Assembly (NCBI GenBank): GCA_947498775.1
Contig: CANMLL010000019.1
Location: forward strand, 54,480-118,479
DNA: 64,000 nt
Source: an uncultured Aquimarina sp.
Lineage (GTDB): Bacteria > Bacteroidota > Bacteroidia > Flavobacteriales > Flavobacteriaceae
Reading direction: 5' to 3'
Shown here piece after piece: positions 41,555 through 50,399 of this stretch. The notes under the pieces are model-generated. The model saw only the letters and a program-made list of their open reading frames with translations. It was not told the origin of the DNA and did not search any database. Within the stretch, counting starts at the first letter, position 1; every line of letters begins with the position of its first letter. Both the position numbers and the translations under genes were made by a program.

Positions 41555-44464
41555 TTAATTTCGTGTTATGCCAAGTTTTTTCATTCGGGATTCTAGGGTT
41601 GTTGCGGCTATGCCTAAGATTTTGGCAGCCCCTTTTGCACCACTTACACGCCATTTTGTTTCTTCTAAAACCTTAAGGATATGAGCTTTCTCGATTGCGT
41701 CTTGTTTGTCTTTTATTAATTGTATACTAATCTCTTTGACAGGTGGTAGTGTTAAACCTTGTTGTATTGATGTATCTGTTGCTCCAAAGTTTAGCAAAGC
41801 ATTTTTACCTGGATAAATGTCCAGCGTTTTACCTTTTTGGGCAATGATGGCTTGTTCTACATTATTTTGAAGTTCTCTTACATTACCTGGCCAATTGTAA
41901 TCTCTAAACCTGTGTAATGTTGACTCTGTAAAACCTTTGAAAACCAATCCATATTTTTCAGCAAATTGTCGGGCAAAAAATTCGGCTAGCAATACAATAT
42001 CTTCGCCCCTTGCTCTTAGCGGTGGTACTTGAATAGGATAACTATTTAATCTATAAAAAAGGTCAGGTCTAAAATTACCTGTTGTAATTTCTTCAGATAA
42101 TATTCTATTGGTAGCAGCGATAATTCTAATATCTAATTTTATGGTTTCATTACTACCCAATCGTTGCACTTCTCGTTCTTGAATAACCCTAAGTAGTTTA
42201 GTTTGTAAATCCAGGGGCATCTCACCGATTTCATCTAAGAATATAGTACCGTTTTGGGCCAGTTCAAATTTACCTATCCGTTGTTGTACTGCACCTGTAA
42301 ATGATCCTTTTTCATGCCCAAATAATTCGGACTCTACGATCTGTGATGGTATTGCTGCACAATTAACTTTTACTAAAACTCGATCATTACGTTGCGAATT
42401 TTCATGAATGGCGCGTGCAATCAATTCTTTCCCGGTACCTGTTTCGCCTAAAATCAAAACTGTTGCGTCTACTGATGAGACTTCTTGGATTTCTTTGAAA
42501 ACAGATTGCATCACTTCACTTTCACCAACAATTTGGCTAAAATTATAGGCCTCTTTTACAGCAACCTGTAAATAATCTTTTTCTAGTTTTAATTGTTCTG
42601 AAAGCCTAACCACCGATTGTGATGCCAGCATATGTTCGAGTGAGATGCGTAAGGTGTTTTCAATATTAGCAATGATATCTATAGCGGTTTTTTGATAATC
42701 AATATCAGGATTAAAAAGATAAAGCCTGAATTCTCTATTTCCTTGTTGTACACTTAAACCGCAGTACAAAAGGGAAGCAAAATTTAGTTTTTCTAACATA
42801 CTATTTATTATGCTATCCTCATTTTCTGCATAGTTTTTAAAACCAATACTAGGTAACTTAAGGCTCGTTAGTTTAGCTTCAAGTACTTCCAGTTTTGCAG
42901 AATTTAGCTGCTTTACCATTGCAAATTCTCCTACAGTAAGGCTTCGCACTTCTGTCCTAGAGAGCCACTCATACCTATGTAGTTCTGTTTTGTCCTTTGA
43001 TTTATCGAGTACCATGACATAATTGAACGGTACAAATCGTTGCAATTCCTTTAGAATAGAAAGGAGCTTATTTATCATAGTACCTTCATTGGTAGCTATC
43101 CTCGAAATGGCCAACTCTAAGAACTGGATGTTATTTTTCCAAACAATTTTGTTATTCGCCAAAATGTTCGACGTAGTAACGGCAACTTGTTTATTTATAG
43201 CCTCATAAAGGTCTAGATGTTTTTGTGTATATGTGTGTTCTGTTTTGGATTTGAAAGCAAGCATTCCAAACTTCTTTCCGTTGTAAATAAGGGGTCCGCC
43301 CATCAAAGTTTTAATCCCTGCGGCGAGCATATCCTTATGCCTTGGATGTGCAGTAATGCTTACGAGTTTTTCTAAGGACACAATTACAGGCCCGTTGTCC
43401 ATCAACCACGATACAGATGTACCTTTGTGCTCATAATGCTGTTGCTGTCCAATCGCATTGTTGTCAATACTCAAGTCAATGGTATTGAATTTCTCATTAA
43501 TAAGTTCAAAATGGTGCGTTTCTTTTTCATTTAATATAAGAACGCCTACATGATCAAATGGTAATATTGATTTTATAGTCCTATCAATGGTATTATATAG
43601 CTGAACTGCAGTATTTGATGAAGCTACCTCTGAGGTAATCGTCATTAGGGATTCACTAAATTCTTTTTGCTTAATGATTTTTTCATTTGCTAAAATATTG
43701 CTAAGTGCTATTGAAATTTGATCTGCTATTGCTTTGAATAAGGGTATGTCTTTCTCTGAGTAGAAATTTTTACTTTTACTATTGAATGCAAGCATCCCAA
43801 TTTTTTGATTCTGATATACAAGAGGACCTCCAAAAACTTGCTGTATACCCTGCGCTTTCATAAAAGGATAAAATGGATGCTCAGGAAATTCATCCATTAA
43901 GTCGTCGAGTGTATAAACAATTGGTCCTTTGTTTACAAAAATCTCCACAGAACCATTATTGAGTATATATCCACCCAGATTTTCGTTATTTAAATTCGTA
44001 TTCGTTTTAGTATTAATGTCTAAACTTTCTGTTACACCAAGATCACGATGGTACTTACCACTTTCATCAAAATTGAATAGACCGAATTCATCAAAATTGA
44101 CCAACGGTTTTACATTTTCAAAAATTACTTTAAACAACTCTTTTCGGTTTTTGATGCGTGCCACTGCTGCACTTACTCCTAATAATGTTTCTTTAAATTG
44201 TTTTTCGGCAACTAGTTTTTCATTCGCTAAAATGTTACTGACTGCAACCGACATTTGTTCTGCAATAGCTTGAAATAGCCTAAAATCCTTTTGGTTATAA
44301 AAATGCTCTTGTCTTGAATTAAAACAAAGCATCCCAAAGGTTCTTCCACCATACTTTAATGGTCCACCTAAGAGCTGTTTTAAACCTGCATCTAACATGT
44401 AAGGAACCTGCGGATAATCTTGGTGGTTTTTTAAAGGAAAGATACCTGGACCCTTCTGCATCAC
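41555..44464 (-). CDS. Sigma-54-dependent activator with GAF domains (C-terminal part of a split gene)
   Basis: A 969-aa frame: rest of GAF unit 5, then units 6 and 7, a diverged GAF-like region (about 450-620), an AAA+ sigma-54 interaction domain with Walker A GETGTGKE at about 650, the GSFTGA loop that contacts sigma-54, FLDEIGEMP and the R-finger region, and a Fis-type HTH at the end (AAKILGIAATTLESRMKKLGI). It is in the same frame as the gene at 44492-46864, separated only by a TAA (44494-44492) and nine codons. The GTG at 44464 is merely the first possible start after that stop. Without the N-terminal half it could act as a constitutive activator, if translated at all. Confidence 0.85.
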   Translation of the reverse strand: MMQKGPGIFPLKNHQDYPQVPYMLDAGLKQLLGGPLKYGGRTFGMLCFNSRQEHFYNQKDFRLFQAIAEQMSVAVSNILANEKLVAEKQFKETLLGVSAAVARIKNRKELFKVIFENVKPLVNFDEFGLFNFDESGKYHRDLGVTESLDINTKTNTNLNNENLGGYILNNGSVEIFVNKGPIVYTLDDLMDEFPEHPFYPFMKAQGIQQVFGGPLVYQNQKIGMLAFNSKSKNFYSEKDIPLFKAIADQISIALSNILANEKIIKQKEFSESLMTITSEVASSNTAVQLYNTIDRTIKSILPFDHVGVLILNEKETHHFELINEKFNTIDLSIDNNAIGQQQHYEHKGTSVSWLMDNGPVIVSLEKLVSITAHPRHKDMLAAGIKTLMGGPLIYNGKKFGMLAFKSKTEHTYTQKHLDLYEAINKQVAVTTSNILANNKIVWKNNIQFLELAISRIATNEGTMINKLLSILKELQRFVPFNYVMVLDKSKDKTELHRYEWLSRTEVRSLTVGEFAMVKQLNSAKLEVLEAKLTSLKLPSIGFKNYAENEDSIINSMLEKLNFASLLYCGLSVQQGNREFRLYLFNPDIDYQKTAIDIIANIENTLRISLEHMLASQSVVRLSEQLKLEKDYLQVAVKEAYNFSQIVGESEVMQSVFKEIQEVSSVDATVLILGETGTGKELIARAIHENSQRNDRVLVKVNCAAIPSQIVESELFGHEKGSFTGAVQQRIGKFELAQNGTIFLDEIGEMPLDLQTKLLRVIQEREVQRLGSNETIKLDIRIIAATNRILSEEITTGNFRPDLFYRLNSYPIQVPPLRARGEDIVLLAEFFARQFAEKYGLVFKGFTESTLHRFRDYNWPGNVRELQNNVEQAIIAQKGKTLDIYPGKNALLNFGATDTSIQQGLTLPPVKEISIQLIKDKQDAIEKAHILKVLEETKWRVSGAKGAAKILGIAATTLESRMKKLGITRN

Positions 44465-44491
44465 TATGTCAATAAAAGAATCGGGGTGTTC

Positions 44492-44494
44492 TTA
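44492..44494 (-). other. In-frame TAA splitting the 1769-codon GAF/sigma-54 gene
   Basis: On the minus strand the reading GTA AAC GCC CTG TAA GAA CAC CCC stays in frame on both sides and continues with SFIDIVMQKGPG, the expected next segment of a GAF unit. The stop replaces a conserved Tyr codon. Confidence 0.85.
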
Positions 44495-46864
44495 CAGGGC
44501 GTTTACCCCAAAAATGTCTTCTATAATTGATTGTGCGGGTGGGTTATCTAGCAGTTGGGCATCTACCAATTCATAATGGTATTGACCATCGTCTGTTATT
44601 ACAAATAGCCCACATTCATCATAAGGAAAAATTGGCTTTATTTTTTCATATATGATCTTTAACAAGTCTCTTTTATTATGAACAGAAGAAATGGATTTTG
44701 TAATGTCTAAAAGCGATTCTTTAAACTGCTTTTCTGCGACTAGTTTTTCATTGGCCAAAATATTACTCACGGCAATGGATATTTGCTCGGCCACAGCTTG
44801 AAAAAGGATTAGGTCTTTGGTTTGATAAAAGTTTTCTTTTTTAGAATTGAAGCAAAACATACCAAAAGATTCACCACCCGCCTTTAATGGGCTTGCCATG
44901 ATTTCTTTAAGTCCCGCTTCAAGCATTAATGGGGTTTGCGGATAATCTTTATGGTCTTCCAGTTTAAAAATAGCAGCATTACCTTGCATGATGGTATCAA
45001 TAAAAGAACCTTTGTGTTTATATAAAGCATTAGCACCAAATTTTGCTTCAATCGCCTTTTGTGCCGGGGCATGACCCATTAATTCTGCGTCAATGATTTC
45101 GTAGTGATACTGTTTGTCTTCCGTGAGTACAAAAAGGCCATACTCATCAAAAGGCAAGATGGGTTTTACTTTTTTGTGTACTACGGTAAGCAACTCTTTT
45201 GTATTACTAACTGCAGCGATTGCGGTGCTAATAGAAAGCAGTGATTCTTTAAAATCTTTTTCCTTTTTTAGCTTTTCATTAGCCAAGATATTACTTACCG
45301 CTATAGACATTTGTTCTGCTATGGCCTGAAAAATCTTCAGGTCTTTTTTCTCATAAAAATTTTCCTTTTTTGAATTGAAACTGATCATTCCAAACTTTTC
45401 ACCTCTGGAAATAAGTGGCCCTGCTATAACTTGTCTTAACCCCGCTTCGTACATCAGTGGTCCTTGATGAGTATAGGATAAATAGTCCTTTATCAAAAAG
45501 AGGTTTGGCCCTTTTTCCATAATATCTTCTATGGGCGAGCCTTTGTGTGTATACAAGGCATGACTGCCAAACTGCTTTTCAACAGCCACTTGTGCGGGGG
45601 CATAATCTAATAACTCTGCATCGATGAGCTCATAATGGTGTTCACCATCATCTGTTAACACAAATAGCCCATACTCATCATAAGGAAACACGGGTTTTAT
45701 ATTATCGTAGATAATTCTAAGCAAGTCCCGTTTATCATTGACCGATGAAATTGATTTTGTGATTTCTAATAAGGATTCTTTAAACTCCTTTTCTTTCTTG
45801 AGTTTTTCATTAGCCAGAATATTGCTTACCGCAATCGACATTTGCTCTGCTATGGCCTCGAAGATATTTAAGTCTTTTTCTTTATAAAAGTCTTCTTTCT
45901 TTGCGGTAAAACAAATCATTCCATATTTTTCACCTCTGGAAACGAGTGGTCCGGCTATGATTTGTCTTAAACCTGCCTCATACATTGGTTTTGCTTGATG
46001 ATTATCATAGGATAAATAGTCCTTTACCCAAAAGAGGCCTGGTCCTTTTTTCATCATATCTGCTACGGGCGAATCTTTGTGTACATATAAAGCATTACTG
46101 CCAAAATGTGTTTCAATTGCCACCTGTGCAGGCGCATTGTCTAGTATCTCGGCATCGATGAGTTCATAATGGTGTTTTTTGTCTTCAGTAAGGACAAAAA
46201 GACCGTATTCATCATATGGAAAAATAGGTTTTATATGGTTATACAAAACTTTTAAAAGCTGTTTTGTATCGTTTATAGATGAAATAGCTTTGGTCAATTG
46301 CAATAGGGATTCTTTAACCGCTCGCTCATGCTCTGCTTCTTCTTTGTCAATGATATTTCTAACCGTAACCGCAATGCAATCGGTAATTTTTTGGAATACG
46401 GGAAAATCTTCATTTTTATAAGTGCCTACTTGTTTAGACCATAACATAAATATCCCAAAGACTTCTCCTCCGTATATTAATGGCGAGCTAATAATTTCTT
46501 TTAAACCACCTTGTTCTATGTACTCAAAATGTTGATGCGGATTATGTTTGTATTGTTCTTTCCAGTCTGCAAAGGACAAAATTCTAGGTTTTTCCAGAAA
46601 AACATCAAGCGATTCTTCTGGCTCAATGTAACCAACAACGCCAGCTTGTTGTAAAAGTTGTACTGTATCACTTTGAACGTCAAAGTCTACCACCAAGTCC
46701 CTATGCCAGCCATCTTTTCGAATGTGCAAAAGTCCTATGTCATCAAACGGAAATATTACTTTGAGTTTATTGAAAACAACATCTAATAAATCACTGGTGT
46801 TATTTACAAAAATTAAGTCATTAATAATGCTTAACAGTTGTTCATTAATTTGTCTATCTGGCAT
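44492..46864 (-). CDS. Tandem-GAF sensor (N-terminal part of a split sigma-54 activator)
   Basis: A 790-aa frame made of four full GAF units and the start of a fifth. Units 2-5 repeat PIFPYDEYGLFVL, an ALYxHKGS segment and EQMSIAVSNILANEKL at near identity, which indicates recent internal duplication. The frame ends at VNAL followed by TAA exactly where each other unit has Tyr (ALY-KH/THKGS). A TAT/TAC to TAA change is the simplest explanation. With the downstream part the intact protein would have 1769 aa. Starts at ATG 46864. GAF domains usually sense small molecules; the ligand is unknown. Confidence 0.85.
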   Translation of the reverse strand: MPDRQINEQLLSIINDLIFVNNTSDLLDVVFNKLKVIFPFDDIGLLHIRKDGWHRDLVVDFDVQSDTVQLLQQAGVVGYIEPEESLDVFLEKPRILSFADWKEQYKHNPHQHFEYIEQGGLKEIISSPLIYGGEVFGIFMLWSKQVGTYKNEDFPVFQKITDCIAVTVRNIIDKEEAEHERAVKESLLQLTKAISSINDTKQLLKVLYNHIKPIFPYDEYGLFVLTEDKKHHYELIDAEILDNAPAQVAIETHFGSNALYVHKDSPVADMMKKGPGLFWVKDYLSYDNHQAKPMYEAGLRQIIAGPLVSRGEKYGMICFTAKKEDFYKEKDLNIFEAIAEQMSIAVSNILANEKLKKEKEFKESLLEITKSISSVNDKRDLLRIIYDNIKPVFPYDEYGLFVLTDDGEHHYELIDAELLDYAPAQVAVEKQFGSHALYTHKGSPIEDIMEKGPNLFLIKDYLSYTHQGPLMYEAGLRQVIAGPLISRGEKFGMISFNSKKENFYEKKDLKIFQAIAEQMSIAVSNILANEKLKKEKDFKESLLSISTAIAAVSNTKELLTVVHKKVKPILPFDEYGLFVLTEDKQYHYEIIDAELMGHAPAQKAIEAKFGANALYKHKGSFIDTIMQGNAAIFKLEDHKDYPQTPLMLEAGLKEIMASPLKAGGESFGMFCFNSKKENFYQTKDLILFQAVAEQISIAVSNILANEKLVAEKQFKESLLDITKSISSVHNKRDLLKIIYEKIKPIFPYDECGLFVITDDGQYHYELVDAQLLDNPPAQSIIEDIFGVNAL

Positions 46865-46933
46865 GAATAATCACTTCGTTTCTTTTTTCCAACTTTTAAG
46901 GTGAAAATACGAATAAATTAGAGCATATAAAAC

Positions 46934-47095
46934 TGAACTCATCTTGACTTTTTGTTTTTGACCGAAAATGAGTTGAAATTTGACTAGATGAGGCACTTTT
47001 TGAAAGCTATAGCAGCGCTACAGATAATAAAAGTAACGAAATATGGGTGGATTTCAATCATTTTTTAGGAAATAGAAAAAGTCAAGATGAGTTCA
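46934..47095. mobile_element. MITE-like element, copy 2 (inverted)
   Basis: A 162-bp element with the same 20-bp terminal inverted repeats as copy 1 (46934-46953 and 47076-47095). Internal sequence such as the TTTTTAGGAAATAG block and the CACCCATATTTCGTTA / TAACGAAATATGGGTG block is shared with copy 1 in reverse orientation. It lies in the 440-bp gap 46865-47304 upstream of the GAF gene. The rest of that gap holds only the terminator at 47237-47281. Confidence 0.8.
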
Positions 47096-47236
47096 CTAAT
47101 TAAATTGAATTTAAAGCTATATAACACCAATAAAAAAGTGTGCTGTTCTGCTATAAAGTGGTAAAAACGAATTTTTGCAGCTCGTTTTCTGAGTCTTAAA
47201 GTTTAATGTTGGCCCAAATATGAGGCTATATTGCAT

Positions 47237-47281
47237 AAAAAAGCCTGAACTAGCACAAGAGTATGCTGTTTCAGGCTTTTA
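47237..47281 (-). terminator. Rho-independent terminator of the isochorismatase-family gene
   Basis: AAAAGCCTGAA (47239-47249) pairs with TTCAGGCTTTT (47270-47280). On the minus strand the stem is followed by TTTTTT. It lies 24 nt after the stop codon at 47305. Confidence 0.8.
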
Positions 47282-47304
47282 ACATAACTAAAAATTAACC
47301 AACC

Positions 47305-47988
47305 CTATTGGCGTGCAAGTAATGGTGGTGTCCCTATTTGACTTTTCATTTCTTCTGCATTTGATGCAACGCCCAAAAAGTTAGACATGGCCACTGCATA
47401 TTGCCCCATATGCTCACTTAATAAGTTTGCAATATGCTTTCCATTAATCTGCGTATTATTTGCTAGTTCTGCCAATACCGCTACCCATGTTGTTACTACC
47501 ACACCAGCAGACGCCAATCTTTGGATAGTAACCTCGGTAATTAGTGGGTTAAAATCTGCTGATGCGTCTATAACTGCATATACCTCATAACCTTCTGCGG
47601 CCGCTGCAATAGCCGGAAAAGCAACGCATACCTCTAGTGCCAAACCAGAAATTACTAATTTTTTTCTACCAAGAGACTTAACTGTTTCTCGAGATGTTTC
47701 ATCGTTCCAAAAGTTGACAAAAGGACGGTCTATAACGCTCTCTTTACCAAACATATCTAACAGTTCGGGCATTGTGGGTCCGTTAGGACCTTGAGGCCAG
47801 CTTGTTCCTAATACTGTAGGAATATCGAAAGCTTTTGCAGTTTTTGCGTGACCTAAAATATTATTTTTTAGAACTGCCGGAGCTATAGAAGTTAAAAAAG
47901 AAGATAAACCTACTTGGTGATCTATCATTAAAAAAGCACAGTTGTCTGGTGTTAGTTCGTGCTCAAATGGATTTGATTTTGTACTCAT
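47305..47988 (-). CDS. Isochorismatase-family hydrolase, YcaC-like
   Basis: A 227-aa cysteine hydrolase: the catalytic Asp in FLMIDHQVGL near 23, Lys in GRKKLVISGL near 108 and the nucleophile Cys in LALEVCVAFPA near 118. The C-terminal region MGQYAVAMSNFLGV and length fit the YcaC subgroup, whose substrate is unknown. It has its own terminator and a 366-bp gap upstream, so probably monocistronic. A different isochorismatase-family gene lies at 63217. Confidence 0.88.
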   Translation of the reverse strand: MSTKSNPFEHELTPDNCAFLMIDHQVGLSSFLTSIAPAVLKNNILGHAKTAKAFDIPTVLGTSWPQGPNGPTMPELLDMFGKESVIDRPFVNFWNDETSRETVKSLGRKKLVISGLALEVCVAFPAIAAAAEGYEVYAVIDASADFNPLITEVTIQRLASAGVVVTTWVAVLAELANNTQINGKHIANLLSEHMGQYAVAMSNFLGVASNAEEMKSQIGTPPLLARQ

Positions 47989-48354
47989 AACTTTTTTTAA
48001 TTTAAAGATTTATATATTTTTTTGTGCAAAGAATTTGGTATTTATCCCAAATCTGATGAGACAAATTTCATTTAATTTCTAAACTGGGTAGTAGGACTTT
48101 TTGTATGAATAATTTCACTTAATTAGAAAAGAAGAAGTGTAACTTTGTTTTGGTTATCGGACATCGATTTTTTCCCGAAATTGTCGTGAATTTCCCAATA
48201 ATTTTTCAATTACTTTTCGTGAAATTAAAATCAATTAGAAAATGTGCATTTTTAAGAAGAGGATAATGTATTGTATGTCAGTTTTTTAAAAATAGTTCGA
48301 TTTTTAAATTTCAGTGGCACGATTTTACAATTAGTATGGTAAAACATAATTGTC
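47989..48354. other. Divergent intergenic region, 366 bp
   Basis: Between the isochorismatase-family gene and the AraC regulator, which are divergent. It contains a dyad TTTGGTATTTATCCCAAA (about 48029-48047, arms TTTGG/CCAAA) near the hydrolase start and repeated GAAATT blocks, but no open frame of note. A site for the AraC protein is plausible but unproven. Confidence 0.4.
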
Positions 48355-49320
48355 ATGACTACGAGCCACAAAATTATTCCGACACTTGATATTAACTCTT
48401 TCACTACTATTTTGACACCTACAAAAAGTGAGTCAATCAATAAAAAGCCACCCAAAAACTCTCAATTTTTTATCAGTAGGCTTACTGATATTGACTGTAA
48501 TAATCTATTGGATTCGCCTTTTATTTATGATTTTTTCACTATTTATTTTGTTGAAAAGGGGGCACTTCATAAAATAAATCAACTAGAGAATTTACAATTA
48601 AAACCTAACGAGATTTTCTTTTCAAAACCTGGTGAAGTAAAGACCTGGCAAAAAATGAAAAATCTTGATGGGTATATGATATCCTTCACGTTAGACTATT
48701 TATTGCTGATGGTTAGCAATAAAAATTTTATAAACACTTTTGATTATTTGCTTCCAAACGCAAAACGAAAGTTTACGTTAGAAGGCCCTTTGCTATACTT
48801 TTATCAAACTATTTTTAGAGAGATCATTAAAGAATATGCGAATTTTCAAAAACACTCTGACCAGATGATTAAGCTTTGGTTGTTCGTTTTGCTTATAAAA
48901 ACCAATCGCATTTATGCCAAAGACAATGAAAGCGATGGTCTTGGGACATCGTTGAAATCGGCAGATTTCATTTTCCGACGGTTCATGCTATGTGTTGAAG
49001 AGAATTTTACTGAGCTGGCTCAAGGTAATGTGTATAAACCTATGATGATAAAGGAATATGCATCTAAGTTAAATGTAAACCCTACATATCTTGGGGAGTG
49101 CGTGCGAAAGGCTTGCGGTAAATCGGCAAAATCTATAATTAACAAACGTACCATTTTATTGGCCAAATGCCAGTTATTGCATACGCATAATAATATTGCT
49201 GAAATTGCCTATCAACTTGGGTTTGAGAGTTCGGCTTACTTTATACGTGTATTCAAAAAATTTGAAGGTATTACCCCACTGGAATATAGAAATAGAGAGC
49301 GACCTAAGTTTGCTGTTTGA
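48355..49320 (+). CDS. AraC-family transcriptional regulator
   Basis: A 321-aa regulator with a cupin-like N-terminal sensing domain (about 40-170; FTIYFVEKGALHKINQLENL) and a C-terminal double HTH (about 225-315): KEYASKLNVNPTYLGECVRKACGK and IAEIAYQLGFESSAYFIRVFKKFEGITPLEYR. Divergent from the isochorismatase-family gene, which is therefore its most likely target. The inducer is unknown. Confidence 0.9.
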   Translation: MTTSHKIIPTLDINSFTTILTPTKSESINKKPPKNSQFFISRLTDIDCNNLLDSPFIYDFFTIYFVEKGALHKINQLENLQLKPNEIFFSKPGEVKTWQKMKNLDGYMISFTLDYLLLMVSNKNFINTFDYLLPNAKRKFTLEGPLLYFYQTIFREIIKEYANFQKHSDQMIKLWLFVLLIKTNRIYAKDNESDGLGTSLKSADFIFRRFMLCVEENFTELAQGNVYKPMMIKEYASKLNVNPTYLGECVRKACGKSAKSIINKRTILLAKCQLLHTHNNIAEIAYQLGFESSAYFIRVFKKFEGITPLEYRNRERPKFAV

Positions 49321-49801
49321 AGGGTAAAATTGATGCAAAAAGAAGTGACATATAGCTAAAACCGAATATTTCAAAAACTCAGCTTACAGTATCTTTAACG
49401 TATAACGATAGTGGACACCAATCAATAGTAAGGATTTACAGCAGTTTGATATACTTACCCGTCTGGGTTTAATTTTGGTATTTGTTAGGTAGCATCAGCA
49501 TATTATTTACAAAAAACAACCGTAATTCGTTCAATAGAAAATTGGTTGACAGATGTATATATGTGATCTTAGTTTGCCCTTTCGGGCATACATTTCGATA
49601 ATTTCAGGAGCTTTTCACTAAGCTACAATGGTGTGCCAATCTGTAGTTGATACCTTTGTAGCCTTGTCATTTTTGTAGTTCTCATTTGTTTCCAAATAAA
49701 AACATAGACTTTTCTATAGTACCAGAAAAATTGCTTGCTCAACTCAAATAGAATTTTAAAAACAGTAAGATAGAAGAGCTGGCCAACTAAGATGAAGTTT
49801 T
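49321..49801. other. Gene-free stretch holding an ssb relic
   Basis: 481 bp between the AraC and MarR genes. The recognisable content is the decayed single-strand binding protein at 49573-49713. The remainder is AT-rich with many stops in all frames; nothing else can be supported. Confidence 0.5.
49573..49713 (-). pseudogene. Decayed single-stranded DNA-binding protein (ssb) fragment
   Basis: The minus strand reads LETNENYKNDKATKVSTTDW, HTIVA, then two stops, then KAPEIIEMYARKGK. This is the core of Bacteroidota SSB (ATNENYKNDKGEKV..., WHNIVAWGK, AEIIEKYV.KGK) with the WG codons turned into TAG TGA. Neither the start nor the C-terminal tail survives. Accessory ssb genes are often carried by conjugative elements, so this may be the last trace of one. 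Confidence 0.7.
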
Positions 49802-50320
49802 TTAATCCTCAGGACTTACTAATAACTTATGAAACGACTTAATTTTTTCATCTTCATTAATCAATTTATTCATGCATTGCTCTAAAAAGTGAAGAAAGGT
49901 TTGCTTTTCTTCTTTGGTAAATCCTTCGGTAAGGTAATTAATTACCCCAAGACGCGAAGGTTGCGTTTTATTAACCAAAGTGACTCCTTTTTTTGTTAAT
50001 GATAAACGTTTTTTTCTTCTATCATCACTATCCTCGTATTGTTTAATTAAACCTTTATCTAAAAGTACATTTAATAAATTGGTAATATTAGCTCTGGTAA
50101 CATTTAGCGATTCTGCCAGCTCACTGGCCATAAGAGCTTTTTCATGTTTTTCTCGTTTAAAGAAAGGGAGATTAGGATTATTAGCCAAATGTAATAAAAT
50201 AAGCCATTGTTGCGTAGTTAGACCTACCTTTTGATATACTTCATCACCGATTTTTTTTAATTGATTCGACAGGTCAAAAATGCTTAATACTATAGATTCT
50301 TCTATACTTTTTTTTATCAT
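49802..50320 (-). CDS. MarR-family transcriptional regulator
   Basis: A 172-aa winged-helix regulator. The HTH is ASELAESLNVTRANITNLLNVLLDKGLIKQ (about 68-97), with the wing SDDRRKKRLSLTKKG following. MarR proteins bind palindromes as dimers and are released by small aromatic or lipophilic ligands. The ATAGTTAA...TTAACTAT palindromes at 51448-51474 and 55539-55575 in the adjacent gene cluster are its likely operators. Confidence 0.9.
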   Translation of the reverse strand: MIKKSIEESIVLSIFDLSNQLKKIGDEVYQKVGLTTQQWLILLHLANNPNLPFFKREKHEKALMASELAESLNVTRANITNLLNVLLDKGLIKQYEDSDDRRKKRLSLTKKGVTLVNKTQPSRLGVINYLTEGFTKEEKQTFLHFLEQCMNKLINEDEKIKSFHKLLVSPED

Positions 50321-50399
50321 AACTCTTTTTCATTATGGTGCATAGCACGTTATCATCATTAAGGCAATTATAATTTCGACGAAAATAATACACCTCAAC

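Noticed and set aside
48310..48335. TGGCACG sequence as a sigma-54 promoter of the AraC gene
   Set aside because: The -12 element would read TACA instead of TTGC; the GC pair is missing.
40878..48354. Sigma-54 promoters for genes near the GAF activator
   Set aside because: Checked upstream of the genes by eye for GG-N10-GC with the consensus flanks; none was convincing.
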